Of a DNA stretch of 64,000 bases, positions 13,721-26,480 are shown piece by piece (the first letter of the stretch is position 1; each line of letters begins with the position of its first letter). The DNA comes from Pipra filicauda. Its lineage: Eukaryota; Chordata; Aves; Passeriformes; Pipridae. The notes below the pieces were generated by a model. That model was not told the origin of the DNA. It saw nothing but the letters and a program-made list of their open reading frames with translations, and searched no databases. Location of the stretch: assembly GCF_003945595.2 (NCBI RefSeq), contig NW_024104283.1:1496630-1560629 (forward strand), read 5' to 3'. The translations under genes were made by a program, and so were the position numbers.

Positions 13721-14330
13721 CCATGGCATCCCTTGCATTTGTAGATAAACTTCTTATGACTTTGCTCCCTGAAGAACAAAAGAGCCTTGAGCAGTGAGCT
13801 AAATTATTTCAAAAAATATATGTTCTGCTGAGGAGTCTTTTTCAAGCAAAATCTGTCTTGGTTCATGATTAAAGGGGCAGGATGGCCACACACTGGAAGC
13901 AAAACCTTTTGCGAAAATGCTTTAAGGTAGGCACTAATATTTGGGTTTGTTCTGCATCATATCTTATACACAGCTGGTGTCATACAAATAACCTGCCAGT
14001 AGGCAGTATCAATCAATTAGGAGGAGAGCTTTATATATTAATATTTATATCTCTAAGTTGATAATAACAGTTGTGATTGCCACACAATTATACATAATAC
14101 ATATCTTTACATAATAACAGCTTCAGGAAACATTCACCTTTTTATTTAATGATGAACAGATTGATTTTGTGTTTACCTAGGTTATTATTTCTCCTAAGTG
14201 GAAGCATGAGTGGTCTGGATGGATTCTATCACAGAACTACCTCACTAATTTTCTAGCGAATTTGGGAATGAGTTGAGATTCCAGCACAGCACCTGCATAG
14301 CACATCACTAAATGGAAGATGTTTTATTAC

Positions 14331-14597
14331 CACTTCTATTTCCTTCAAGACAGGCCCCATTCCTTGTTGGGCTGGAATTCTGATGCCGCAAGCCAGTAGA
14401 TGAGGACCCCCCTGAAGACATTTGAGCAGGATGATGGCTACAGGAGGAAGAGGAGCCTCCAGCAGGATGTCCATCTGCAGGACTCTGATGCACAGTGTAC
14501 ATGGAACCCATGCAACCGAAGGCAGCATTGGCAGGATCCAGGCTGTACTGCTTCCAGTTTGCAGGATCAACCAGGTAGTCCTCAGGTATAACTGTTT
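14331..14597 (-). CDS. SCML4: SCML4 coding exon 5: Ser/Gly/His-rich linker
   Basis: Encodes codons 243-331 plus the first base of 332 (267 bp, phase 1 at both ends). The acceptor is TTCCTGAGTAG then AA ACA GTT; the donor is AGAAGTG then GTAATA. The start TVIPEDYLVDPANW is the family's conserved EDYLV block. The middle (about residues 272-305) is low-complexity, rich in Ser, Gly, His and Pro, and differs markedly from mammals. The end, around SSGGSSS and SLEGNR-like ACLEGNRS, aligns again with the mammalian linker. No fold is expected; it is a flexible connector between SLED and SAM. The acceptor tract is interrupted by purines, so it is weaker than those of the other exons. Confidence 0.9.
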
Positions 14598-15265
14598 CTA
14601 CTCAGGAAGTCCAGACACAAAAGAAACATCAGTAAAACAAAACCAATTTTAATTCAGTCTGTGAAATTTTTTTTTCAAAATTCCCTTTTTTTTGATCAAA
14701 AAGTATAGCTCCATTTCCAACTTTCTGTACAGATAGCTGGCTCCAAGAGGGATCCTTGCTAAGAATTAATGAAGGGAAGCACAACCACTCAGAGGTCAGT
14801 AGAGTCACAACAGGAAAACTATGGCTTAATGTGAGTCATCCATGTCAGCTTACAGCATATGCTCTGTAAAGTCCTGGGCCACGGACTGGCGGGTCCCATT
14901 TGCCTTATGGTGCTCCTTGAATACCACCAAGACTAGAGGATTGAAAGGAAAGAGGTGGGGGAGGACAATGGGACAAGTTTGTTGGGTTCATGCCTGGCAG
15001 CCAGTAGGAGGGAGTGAAGGTAATAAACCGAAGCATTCTGGCTGCAATTAGAATGAATCAGAAGTATCCTCAGCCACAGACATCCATCAGGCCTGGTATC
15101 CTGCAAGGATGACTGAAGAGTACACCCAAGGTTTATCACAGACATATATGTGTAAGGGAGTCACTTGGATCTGACTTGGTTCGGACAAGCACGCTGACAT
15201 CACAGATGATTGCAGACCATTGCTATGGTTCCTCTCCTCTGCATTGTACTTTTCACATTAGGTAG

Positions 15266-15308
15266 GAGCTAAATACCTTGCTTTTCAGATTCCTCATAAT
15301 AAACCAAA
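15266..15308 (+). repeat. 43-bp direct repeat, copy 1
   Basis: This copy, GAGCTAAATACCTTGCTTTT through to ATAAACCAAA, matches 16625-16667 at 40 of 43 positions in the same orientation, 1359 bp apart. It continues into AATTCTGC, a phrase also seen at the tip of MITE-like repeats, so it may be part of a dispersed element rather than a local duplication. Confidence 0.8.
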
Positions 15309-16477
15309 TTCTGCACTTAAGGACCTATTTTAGAGAATTATATTCCCCTATGGGGTTTGGGGTCTAATGGACAGGCATGAGGCAGGTCTAGTCTAAGGTT
15401 TTGCAGTGTACAGACTTCTTTTTGCCAGTTCTTCTCAGACCTAGGTCCAGGTCAGTCACTTCCAAGTTCATGTCATTGTCCTCCTCTGGCCAGCCCCAGT
15501 CTCCTCCCAACAGGCATCGATATTCAAGCTCCTTCCTATTTGCCTTTTTTTTTTCTTCATCAAAAGATTATCAAAGGTCTTCCTCCTCGTTCCCACTGCT
15601 GTTTTCCCTGCAAAACCAGCCCTCCTCTCACTCAGCCCCAGGTTTATCACTACTGGGATACCAGCAGAGCTCCTGGAAACCTCTCTAAGATCCCAACCTT
15701 CACAGAACACTACCGGCAATCTGTAATTTAGATATTCCCACTCTCACTGGGTGTTAACACCTGGCAGGCAGGGAGCCCCTAGATTAGGGAAGTGCCTTCC
15801 ATTGCCCCAAGATGTTTCTCTGAGCTGTTGAAAAGTCCACTTTCCTCATCATGCGTATGCTCCCTCCAGAGACATCTAAGCAGGGTGAAATTACCCCCAG
15901 GGTGTCACACACCATCTTCCCTGCCTGAGCAACACCCTCCTCCTGACATAGCCTTATTGAATAACAAGAATTTATGCTGTAATTCCTGCCGTAAGGCAAA
16001 AACTACATTGCTAATAGATGTTGAGGCTGTATGTAGCAGAGTTTTCCTTTTAATTTACATTTTTACTCTTTTCCTTTAAAAAGAAAACCCAAAACCTACT
16101 TGGCAACTGTGTACAGTAGCTGATGTTAAACAAACATGATTTAGTTCGACAACTCAAATACTAAAGAGTTGTGCCATGCCAGCATCCTGGCTTGGGTGTT
16201 AAGCCACAGAACAGATTTTTGTTACATGATTGCCTGACTTTTTATTTTCTTGCTGCTGTCTTTCAAAACTTTGTCCCACTTTGGGCCAAGACTGGACTCG
16301 CCATAAGGCAAACATCAGATTTGAGGAAAAGCTGTAAATGTAAAGTTTCCTCGCTTTTGGACACTTGCCTTTGAAACTGCAAGTAACTTTCCTTTAGCAA
16401 GGCTTTTTTCCCTTAGATTATTTGGATTCTTAAAGCACACTTTCAGGTCTACTGCTGTTTCCTGCCAGGGGTTTTTG

Positions 16478-16550
16478 AGCTTGATTCTCACACAAATTCA
16501 GATAGGGTGTAATTCAACTGAATTCAGTGGAGTTCAGCTAACATAACACG
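16478..16550 (+). repeat. MITE-like palindromic repeat remnant (Chompy-type)
   Basis: Contains TTGATTCTCACACAAATTC, then GGTGTAATTCAACTGAATTC and AGTGGAGTTCAGCTAAC. The palindromic arrangement around an ACTGAATTCAGT core and the GTGTAA words match the layout of the reptile/bird MITE-like family seen at 37435-37550. It is heavily decayed. Confidence 0.42.
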
Positions 16551-16624
16551 TAAGAGAAATGGGAATCAGACACCCTGAACCTTTCTCCCTAACCTCCAAC
16601 AGATGCCAAAATTATATAGTGATT

Positions 16625-16667
16625 GAGCTAAATACCTTGCTTTTCAGACTCCTCCCAATAAACCAAA
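16625..16667 (+). repeat. 43-bp direct repeat, copy 2
   Basis: Second copy of the segment at 15266-15308, differing at three positions (one T to C, and two in the CATAAT/CCCAAT part). The flanks of the two copies do not match. Confidence 0.8.
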
Positions 16668-17399
16668 GAAAATCCAATCAAGCCTCCTCATTCAAAGGAA
16701 TTTAATTACTGTGTAGAACACTTGCAATAATAGCCTCTTACGCATAAAGAAGACGGCTCTTTCTGCAGCATCCTGCCTGCACTGCATGGAATAATTATGC
16801 CTCTTGTGAATCATTACCTCTTTATTCCAGGAAAAGAATGCTCTTTTAATATGATTACAATATGAAGAAGACATAGACTATCAAGACAACAAACAGCACA
16901 TTAAAAGAGCCGGGCTAAATAAACAGCATACAGCTTTTATTACTAGGGATTTAAATTACTCCAAAATTTGTGAGCAGACACCAGGGATTTTTTGACTGGT
17001 GTCGGACTCTCTCAGTATTCTGTGTGAAATAAGATACATGCAGATGAAATCTTCCTGTGGAAGGACATCCATGAGTTGTGTGCAGGAGAGTTGTGTGCAA
17101 GACTATGACGAGGAGCCAATTGCTGTCTGTTCTGTTCCTAACCTTGCCTAAGACTCTTTTCTTGATCTAGATCAATTTATTCCACGTCTCTGCTTTGAGC
17201 TCCAAAATGGTAGTAATGATGTCTATTGTCACAGACCAAGCAGGAGCCTCCATGCATTACTGTATGAAACATTCCCCAGTGGAAGGTGCTCTGGAAATTT
17301 GAAAAGTCATGTTAATGTCTTCATTGGACCATTACGGTTGGGATGACGGAGAAACTGGTTGGATGATCAGGCCTAGTGGGTGGCAGTTGACAGGTTGCA

Positions 17400-17931
17400 T
17401 GGAGGCCAGTACAAAGCAGGGTACCACAGGGATCTAACCTGGCATCCAGATTTGGTCTCTGAAATATCAGGCAGACATGGACAAACCAGTGAGTTCAGTG
17501 GAGGGCCATCAAGAGGCCTGGGGCCTGAAGCACTTGCCCTGCTCAGGAGAGGTGGGAGAACAGGACTTATTCAGCCTGGGGAGAGGAAGCTTGGGGTGTG
17601 AACCTAGCAGCAGCCCCACAGAACCCACAGGGAGGTTGCTAAAAAGATAGAGCCAGGCTGTTCACTGTGCTGTGTGGCAGATGAACAAGAGACAACAAGC
17701 AAAACTTGAAATGAAAATTTCAGACTGCATATAAGGAGAAACCTTTTACCCATGAGTACAGTGGGGTGGTGGCAGAGGCTACCCAGAGAGACTCTGCAGA
17801 CCAGATTGGACAAAGCCCTGAGCAAGCTGGTAGGATCCCATATCCCATAGCTGACTCTGCTTTGGGCAAGGGGTTTTACCTGAGACCTCCTGGGGTCTCT
17901 TCCCACATGAATTGTCCTATGATCCTATGAC
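17400..17931 (+). mobile_element. CR1 LINE 3' end
   Basis: The plus strand carries the CR1 3' region in order: GTGAGTTCAGTGGAGGGCCA near 17486, CAGGCTGTTCACTG near 17655, the ACAAGAGACAACAAGCAAAA block near 17685, GGTGGCAGAGGCTACCCAGA near 17770, and the terminal GTCCTATGATCCTATGA at about 17915-17931 (the CR1 octamer repeat). All frames are broken. The 5' part is degenerate, so the left limit is approximate. Confidence 0.88.
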
Positions 17932-19827
17932 TGACATTTTCTCCACTCCAAGAAGCAACCACAGAGGGTTCGGGAGAACCATGATAAGGGTTCATGTTAG
18001 GGGTCCAGGGTGTCCTTACTGTGGCACAGAAGGAGGGATGAGCTCCACTGTCCAAAAACTGAAGAAAATGGGGAAGCTCTGTGCTCATATTTCTCCAGCT
18101 CCTTGTTAGTTTGTACCACAGAGAAGCTGCATGACTTGGGGTTCCACTGATGATGTACATGAAAATATCTGCCTTTTGTAAGCTCCCAGAAGGCTTTATA
18201 AAGTGTATGGCTTTCACAGCTTCTAATCCCACTTTGGCCAATTAGGAAAAAACATGTTTTCTTAGACAATAGAAGAAAATATGACTCTCTATTGAGGTTT
18301 AAAATGCAACGGTTTCATGAATCTGTAGCTTAGCCCTTTTGTATTCTGTCACACTCCATATTTTATTTTCCGGGTAGTCAGTGTCACATACTATTGAGAA
18401 ATTAGTACACAATGCTTTAAAGTAGGATTTATGAGAAAGCTGCTTCGAGCTTTTGCTATAGGCACAGTAGTCTCCATTAGAGCTGTTCACCACTCTGAGA
18501 TGCTCAAGCCATTTTGGCATAGTTTTCCTTTCCATGAGTGGTGCACAGGTTATTGGATTGAAAAGCCCAAGGCTGTTACATCCAGCACACCTTAAAGTCC
18601 AACAACTGAGAAGAGAGAAAAGCCACAATTACTTTTGCAATTTAAAAATACATATTTCTTTATCTGAGTTTCTTTAAAATAACAGCCTGTATTGTCTCTA
18701 GCCAGATTCCTGAAGATTAGGCAGCTGAGAGTTAGAACAGCCTGAGAACCTGCGGCTATCATCCCAGCTCTGCTGCAGCCTTCTGGAGTGACCTCGGTCA
18801 GGTTATCTCTCATCTCTGGACCCCAGTTCTCCGTTAGGATGAAGAGAAATACTTGTTTTGTCTCTCACTTCTGGAACACATTAAGTTCTTTACCTCAATC
18901 CTATTTGTTTGCCACTATGGAGTACCACATAGATGCATACTGCAGCATCTGGGAATAGTGGATCTAATCTCTTACTTTTTCTTCTACATCTCACAAAAAG
19001 TCCAAACTTATTCTGCTAAAATTTCTCCTATAGGTAAAAGTTGTTTCTACATTCCAGAGACACTCTATTCTGCCTTCTCCCAGGCCAAACATGCCTTGTG
19101 CTGCTTTCCTCACCTGCTGCTGCTCCCACACCACTGATTGTGTTGTATGTCTCTTCCTTTACCTGTCTCAGGCTCCCTTCCCTTATACCCCCGCCCAGTT
19201 TCTCCCTCTATTCTTCTCCATCATGTCTTTCTGCTGCTTCTTCCATTGTATTCCTACCACCTCTTGCTCTAACACTGCTTTCCTGCACCTGCAGCATCAC
19301 CCTCTTCCCATTTTGCCAGCTGTTTTCCTATCTCTCTTTTCTGTTTTCCTTCCTCCCATACTGCTGACCTGCATAGCCATTTCTTCCCCAGGCTGTTCCC
19401 CTTCCATCCCTCTCCGACTTACATTGATCCAGCTTTCCTTTTCTGATATTCCCATGCCTTTCTCTGGGTTTGTACCCAGATTGCTGCTTGAACAGGTCAG
19501 GGCAGTGAACTGGGACCAGAGACCCTTCTCCCACTTAACAGGCCACGTCCTGCATAGCCATGGAGTGGCTGCATCTGGGTGAAGGCTTCATGAGGCACTG
19601 CTGGAAATGCATACCCCTACCTATGAGCACACTGGACAGTGATCCCCAAACCAGAGAGATCTTTCAGACACCAGTATCTTCCTGGGATATCTGCCCTTCC
19701 TTCTAGGATAATACTTTAATGTCATTTCATAACCTTTTACTTCACCACCTGCAATGCCCAATCATTTGCATTTGCTTTAATTAAATTCCCCATTAATTTC
19801 TTTTCCTTACAGTCAATATAGGTTTCT

Positions 19828-19846
19828 TTCTTTCTTTCTTTTCTCT
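19828..19846 (+). repeat. (CTTT)n microsatellite
   Basis: Five uninterrupted TTTC units in a pyrimidine-rich context. Confidence 0.8.
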
Positions 19847-22800
19847 GCCCACATTCTTCCTTTTTTGTGTCGTCTCCTATTCCTCATATCATTTAGTGAT
19901 GGGCTTTGCCCTCTGACCCTTCCCTGTACCTTTTAAAGTGCTACCATATATTGTCTATAATGGGTTGACCAGATGTGAACTCTGTATTTTAAGCAGCATG
20001 ATATCATAGCTTCCTCAGACCTCTCCTTTTTCCCAGCCAGGGCCAGCCTTTTTTCATCTCCCAGTCATTTTGAGAGGAGCCACCCCAGTGTCAAAATCCT
20101 ATTGAGAGACTCCTTCTTTATAATGTTTTATCTTTGCCTGTATTTTATAGTTCCTGAGTTTTGCTCCAGCTTCCTGCACATGGATGGTATTTGTCCTGTC
20201 TGGGAGTTGTGGGGGGACAGTTTTAAGCAGCAGCTTAGAAACCCTGCATCTCAGCCTTGATGAAAGTAAAAATAGAAATGGGGAAAAACAAACAAATGCT
20301 GAAATGTGAAAGGATTATTCTTCAGATGAGTTTAACCATCAAGTGGTTTTCAAGCTAGTGTAAGCCAGAAAGGGAGAGAGCAGAAAGATGTAAACAGTAT
20401 TTAAGATTGTGAAAGATATCCCTTGGCTTTGAACTGCTATCTTCTGTTTTAACATCAACTCTTACAAGATTATAAAAGAACTTTTTCTGTGCCTTCCAAA
20501 TAGCCTCACACATTTCTGTCCAGTCAAACACAGAACATGGACCTTATCTTCCCTGTAGCTTGAGCCTGCATGTATCTGTCTAAAGATAGGAGTCTTGTAT
20601 GATGGATTAGGACTTTCCAGCTCTACCTGCTATGATTTACTCTGGGATTACAGCACCAGCCCATTCCTTTTAGTTCCATTGCCTGTCCAGACATGCAGCA
20701 CAATGAAAATACGATGTCACCCCTTAGCAGGCATTTCTATACTGTATCAACACCACTCACTCTCTGGTGCATGCATCTGCACACTATACAGCTGGGCAAG
20801 GACCAGACCTTTTCCACACCAACCCGAGGCTGCCACAGTTTGGCCGGACATGGAAAACATTACAGGGAATGACATCTGGTTTGTGGCATCAGAGTCAAGC
20901 TGCTTGCTGCTTGGCAAGGCAGTGTGGCATGGAGACACATCCCTAAGGAGTCACAGCATCCCTGAGGCTGCTGCAGAGAGGCAGTGAGAGAGCAGGCAGC
21001 CCAGGGCATCTGCCAACAGTGGTTCAGGACTGTCACGCCTGTGGTTTTCATTCTACAGGATAACTTTTGCATGCATTATAGGGACACACAGTTGCATCCA
21101 CAGGGGAGAAAAAGGGGGGTTACTCGTCAGTCAGAACAGAAAAATGTAAATATGCCTCATTCACTTGTGAATGCAGATATTATGAACACTGAAACCATGG
21201 TCACACTGTGGAGATAAAACTTGCAATGAATTCTCCAGGGTTTAGTCTGGGGCTTTACTGCACCATGTATCATCTAGCTGCGTCCGAGCTGCTAAAACGT
21301 ATTTCGCAGGAACTGAAATGCCAAATTCCCCAAGGACAAGCTGCCAGTCAGTTAACATCGAGAATCTAAACTTTTTTAGAGAATTTTCCAAAATCCAGTG
21401 TTGTCCTGATTACAAGGTCTTCAGCATAGGCAATTTTTTTTCATTATTTAAACCATTTCTCTTGAGTGTTTGCAGCCCAGACAGCAGTCTCATTGTGTTT
21501 TATGCAGTAGAACCACGGAATAAAACCAGCTGGGAACAGATCAGCATGGTTTTATTGTCCAAAATGAATAAAAAGGTAGAGTAAATTCACAAGCTAGCTG
21601 CTGACAAATATATTAGATTTAATAATAAAATGTGCTCGTGTGCATAAATAACCTATTGAGCAACTTTTTCCATTTTTAAAGTGCTTGGGATGATTGAGTG
21701 AATGTATTGTATTGCAATGGAGAGGTTTTAGTCCTATGATACATCATAGGCTAATTGTTTAGGCACACCCACAAGCTAAGGCAAAGTGATTTCAATGACA
21801 CAGGGATCCGGCCTTTAGAAAAAGTCTTCCTTTGGTCTTTTCTGCCTGATTCAGACCTGCTCCTCCTTTCTCTACCTTTCTCCCTTGCCTTTATGTTATA
21901 CCAAGGTGTACATCATGAAAAGAAGATTTATCGGGGTTGTATAGTTTTCTGTCTTAGCACAGCAACGGTTCTGCAATGGCAGAGGGAGATGGCCACAATC
22001 AATTTTTTGTTTCCAGCTTCTAGCACTAGCTAGAGGGGCTTTTCTATCCAGGTAGTTTATAATGTACTCTACATTCTTATAAATCAGCATTGTTAGAAGT
22101 CACAAAAGTCTGTATATAAAATCGACTAGAAGAAAACGACTGTGTTATTTGAAAATTTCAAGGTATTATATATTGGGATTCTCTGCAGATTAAGTACTAA
22201 GTGCATTTTTGTTCTACTACCACCATGATGAATGTCCCTGAATTATATTGCTTAGTACTGGCTTAAAATATTTATCAGCAATTTTTTATTGTTTGAAAAA
22301 CAAATAATTTGAGATGTAAGAAGTGAGATGTCTAGAGCAAAGTGCAGTAACTGCAAAATAAGCTGTGCTTGCTCATTAATAAATAATAATAGTCTTATCC
22401 AGAATTAGGCAGAGTACATATAAAGCACGAGATGTGCATGTGTTTGTATGCAGGTATAAGATCTTTTATAAAGTCTTTGCTTCATTTTTCCCTGCCTACT
22501 GCTGCAGCTCAGCTGAACTTTCTGACATTTCTTCTGTCATATAAATACATCATATATAATATATATGGGCCCTAAAGCCTTAGTACCCCTTCACAAAATC
22601 TTTCTTTTCCTGTCTTCTCTGCTGCTGCTTCTGACATCCCTAGTTGATCTCAATCCCAGCAGCTAGGAAATTACCAATTCCCCTTTGTTGAGTCTTTTTA
22701 TCCCCTCCTCTTTCCATGATCCCGTAGAGCCAGTTTCCCTTCGCATCACTGTGCTGCACTATGCCATGCTGCCAGGGGAGCTGGACTTGCCCTGGGACCC

Positions 22801-25305
22801 TATTTATCTCCAGCCTCACTGCATCTTCCTTAAATTCAGCTTCCCTAATGAAAAGTGGTAAGCCACTGCCACTCTATTGTTTAAGTCATTTGTGTAACCT
22901 TATCTGTTCCATGAAGAAACCCACCATAAAGTACCTGATTCCCCAGACCACAATTTGTAGCTTATTTTCAGTCAGAGGTGGGGAAGTACTTCTCTTGCCC
23001 AGCTGCTGGTGGCACATGTCCTTGTCTTGCACCCTTACCTTGCTCATCACTGCCCATGGCCAGCACCATCCCAGCATGAACACCAAACTGCACAGTCACC
23101 GCCAACAGTTTGCTTCTGCTACTCTCTTAATTGCTTTAATCCCCTGCTTTGCACTCATTTTGCCAACAGATTATTGTTCTTCCAGCAGATGCTTCAGAAA
23201 GTCATTTTGATGTACTCTGTATAATTACCACAGACAAATAAATCCTAAGGAACTGGGGAGTACTGTTGATTAAACAGTGGCCATGACTTTTCAAGAGAAA
23301 AGTGAATGTTTTATTTCCATTAAAATAGAAACGCTATTGTGTGTGGGTTTTCATTTGTTTCGCAGTGAACTGGAAATGGATAGAGAGAAACAGAAGGTAA
23401 AGAGGAATAATGTTTAAAGCCTAAAAAAGAGAGCAACATGGGGGAGGTGAAAAACTGAGCTGAAAAACTGAAGAACATCCAAGCAAAAATCAGTAATGTT
23501 CCATGAAATAAAACTTGAATCTGCTTTGAAACCGCTGAAAATGAAATAGCTTAAACACCAGACTCCCTTTCCCCCCTCTCAGCTGCCTCTGCTGCTTCCC
23601 ATGGAGGTGCAAGCCCAGGCCCTGCCACAGGCACCACGTACAGGCAGTCATTATGCAAGGGCCCTCTCATTCAGATTCACAAAACGCAAGCAAGTGTTGC
23701 TCTCCATTCTAAAACCTTCCTTGTTTTATCTTTTGCTTAGTAAGTGCTGGCTTTCACTTTCATAGTCCCTTCACTGCCATATCCAATCTTTCTATTACCC
23801 CGGCTGTAATAGCAACCCAGCAGCAAGGAGCTGCACATTTAATGGCCCATGGGCTCTCAGAGCCTACATTGACACACCACATGTGACTCCCAAGTGATGT
23901 TATCTCATGTGGCTTGAATTGGCACAAGGTAAGGATCCCAAGGATCATCTTTTTTCCCATTTGTGTCTTTGAAAAAACAGGTGGGTCACATTGGCTAATG
24001 CTTGCAGCACTTGGATAGATTTTTCATCATCAATTCTGGCTCATGGCCTGCTCATCTGACTGCTTGAAATACTGGTATATTGGATCACAGGTATTTGTAT
24101 CAATATTTTAAAAGTTTAGGAATGGAAATTCCTGCTCCAACTTTAATTTAAGCTATTTAAAATAAAAGCCTGGACTCCTAACTTTAGATACCTCCTAAAG
24201 GAATCATATCACTCCAGGGAAAAGTCTTAACCAGCTAAAAAAAGTTAAAGCTAAACCTGGAGCTCGGAGTTGATTTACCTGACTGGAGGTCTACAAGTGT
24301 CCATGCTTCCTCCACATGGCTATGCTTGTAAAGCTTGAATTAAATGCATATACCCGGGGTATTCTTTTCTATACTGGATATGATCTCATCCATCATGCTT
24401 CATGCATTTATGCCCATCATTTCATCCACTTTCCTTGCACATACCTTTTCATATGGAAAAATAAAGCATCTCTAAACTCCATTTCATAGGTTGGCTCTCT
24501 TTTCTAATCTCCATGGCTGCAGCCTAAGCAATTTCCAGCACTGTCGGTGCCTTTGCCATGGCACTGAGCACATCTTGGGCTGAAGACAAAAGGCCTTTTG
24601 GCTTTTCATTAATCACCACTGGGAGCAGAGCGTCTAACCCCTTAGGGATAGCTTCTCAAAAGCGATGGATCTTCTTGCACCCCTTCAAGTCAGTGAAGGT
24701 AAAACAGCTCAGCAGAATGTGGGAAGGAGGATTTCCCTTGGACTGGCTGCTGAAGGGTTGTCTGCTTATAGCTTCAGTGCTTAGCATCCACAAGGAGATA
24801 GAATTTCATAAACTTATAGGAACAGAAAGGGAGTCTTTCTTCATTTGGGAGTTAGTAAACAGTAATCATACAACTTAAAGGTCAGAAAGTTCAATTTATC
24901 CAATTCTGCCAATTCTGTAGAGTCCAGAAAGTTTACATCACAGATGAATTTTCTCTCTCCCATCTATTTCTTATTTTTCTTCTTGCCAGGATTTGCCCCT
25001 TAGTATACATTTTATTAGTTTCTTCTGATCTAGGTTTAAAGGATCTGAATGCTAAAGCCTCTGCTGCCACCCTAATGAAACCCCTCCACAGGAGCATTGA
25101 CCGACTTGCTCTTTTCTTTCACCCTTCTGCCTTTACTTCCTACCTTTTGGACCATCTTAAACTATTCCTGCCCCCTCCACCATGTTTCTGGACTACAACA
25201 TGCAGCTCCAGCTGCAGTTGCCTCTCCTGCTGCTCTGTCTCAGAGTTACCACCTTGGACACTTTGTTTCAGCAATCCAGTCCTAGACATGATGCTCCAGT
25301 GGCAA

Positions 25306-25405
25306 GAAGGGAGGGAGGGAGGGGAGGGAGGGGAGGGAGGGGAGGGAGGGAGGGAAGGGAGGGAGGGAGGTAGGGAGGAAGGAAGGAAGGAAGGAAGGAA
25401 GGAAG
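25306..25405 (+). repeat. Homopurine GGGA then GGAA microsatellite
   Basis: About 65 bases of GGGA/GGGGA units followed by about 30 bases of GGAA units, purine-only on the plus strand except one T at 25371. It contains many GGG runs separated by one or two bases, the pattern that allows G-quadruplex folding, and the mirror-repeat character that allows triplex DNA. GGAA arrays can also be bound by ETS-family factors. Confidence 0.95.
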
Positions 25406-25939
25406 CCTTACTTGGCTTGGCTTTAGTGCAGGCTCTGTCATCAATCCAAATGCCGCAAAGACCAGATGAACTTTTTATATTATACTTTGTTGTGGCTGGA
25501 TGGCTCGCTCCCTCTTTAAGAGTGACCTTAATATTTTATTTATTGTTTAAAGGATAATGATCATGGTAAAAGAATATATGAGGCAATAAATGGCCTTTGC
25601 AGGTAATTAAATGCTGAGGAGTGCCGAAGCTATTGATAGCCATAAAAGCTATTTATTCTGAGTGTGCTAAGAAGCCAGGAGCACTCTTCCTCATAGCATG
25701 CAACAAGACAAGATTAAACAAGCCACGGTACTAGAAAGGGGAAAGACAACATTTTTCTTGCCCTCTCAGGGTTTGAAATTTCTGAACTGCTGTTTATTTG
25801 TTGCTTAGGACTGAAAATATTGATTGTAATAATATGTGGTTTTCTATCATATTATTCTTTTTTTCCTGGCTGTTTCAGAAGGGTTTTGCACATGGTGACA
25901 AGAATTATTGCCCTCCTTCGACAAATGCTCAAATAAAAG

Positions 25940-26040
25940 CACAGCATGGAAGGGTGACTTGCCCACACAGTCAATGGGAAAGTCTTATAAAAATCCAGCT
26001 CCCAGGCTAGTGTCTCGCCCACTAGTCACTCTCCTATTGT
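25940..26040 (+). repeat. Ancient SINE-like (MIR-type) tail
   Basis: The order GTGACTTGCCCACACAGTCA, then ATCCAGCTCCCAGGCTAGTG and CGCCCACTAGTCAC follows the conserved downstream part of MIR-like amniote SINEs (the 'ACTTGCCC...CACACAG...CCACTA' skeleton). It is strongly decayed and could also be a related ancient LINE tail. Confidence 0.38.
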
Positions 26041-26161
26041 GCATTGCTATAGCACTTCTCATACCAGCTTTTCAAGTGCTTGTGGATAGGAAGAGCCCAC
26101 CTTCCTATAGACAGAGGCGCTAATGTAGCATAGGGTACCTCTACCTGCTGCTGTGCTTCTG

Positions 26162-26204
26162 CTCCATATAGATCCATATACATCCATATGCTCCATATAG
26201 ATCC
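26162..26204 (+). repeat. Short CCATATA-rich tandem
   Basis: CTCCATATAGATCC occurs at 26162 and again at 26191, with CCATATACATCCATATG between them, giving a 29-bp period and an inner 10-12-bp periodicity. Confidence 0.7.
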
Positions 26205-26324
26205 CTACCTCCAGGAAATGCCACAAGAAGAGATACTGTTCTCCTGTGGACAGTGGTAGGGAACTCCATATGGTGTCTAAGCACACAAATTTGATTTGGC
26301 CATGGGGAGAAGATCAAGGCTGGG

Positions 26325-26480
26325 GACATACCCAGTGCCTCACGCCACTGCCCGGAATACCATCCTGGGCCTTGAAAAGCAAGTCCTGTGGTGGCACAGC
26401 ACCCCAGAGAGAATTGAGTCTGATAATGGGACCCATTTCAAGAATAGCCCCATAGACACCTGGGCCAGAGAGCACAGTTT
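26325..26480 (+). mobile_element. ERVL-type endogenous retrovirus integrase remnant
   Basis: A short open stretch on the plus strand reads as part of a retroviral integrase catalytic core. SDNGTHF at 26419-26439 contains the second catalytic aspartate in its standard context, followed by an N-terminal-of-helix segment ending WAREH. Only this fragment remains: there is no zinc-binding N-terminus, no third catalytic glutamate, and the frame passes straight into LTR-like sequence. It is an old, non-functional genomic copy in an SCML4 intron, on the strand opposite the gene. Confidence 0.8.

Larger units (their letters stand above)
5667..14330 (-). other. SCML4: SCML4 intron between exons 5 and 6
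   Basis: Mostly unremarkable AT-rich intron. It includes a MITE-like half palindrome at 6898-6953 and an aged LINE-like stretch at about 12900-13720, listed separately. The segment 8090-8440 is strikingly AT-rich and non-repetitive. A 179-codon open frame on the plus strand at 9565-10104 has no recognisable family and is treated as chance. No RNA gene seen. Confidence 0.75.

Noticed and set aside
14253..14570. 105-codon minus-strand frame overlapping the linker exon.
   Set aside because: It is an alternate frame of the SCML4 exon at 14331-14597; the real frame is fixed by the conserved EDYLV block and splice phases.
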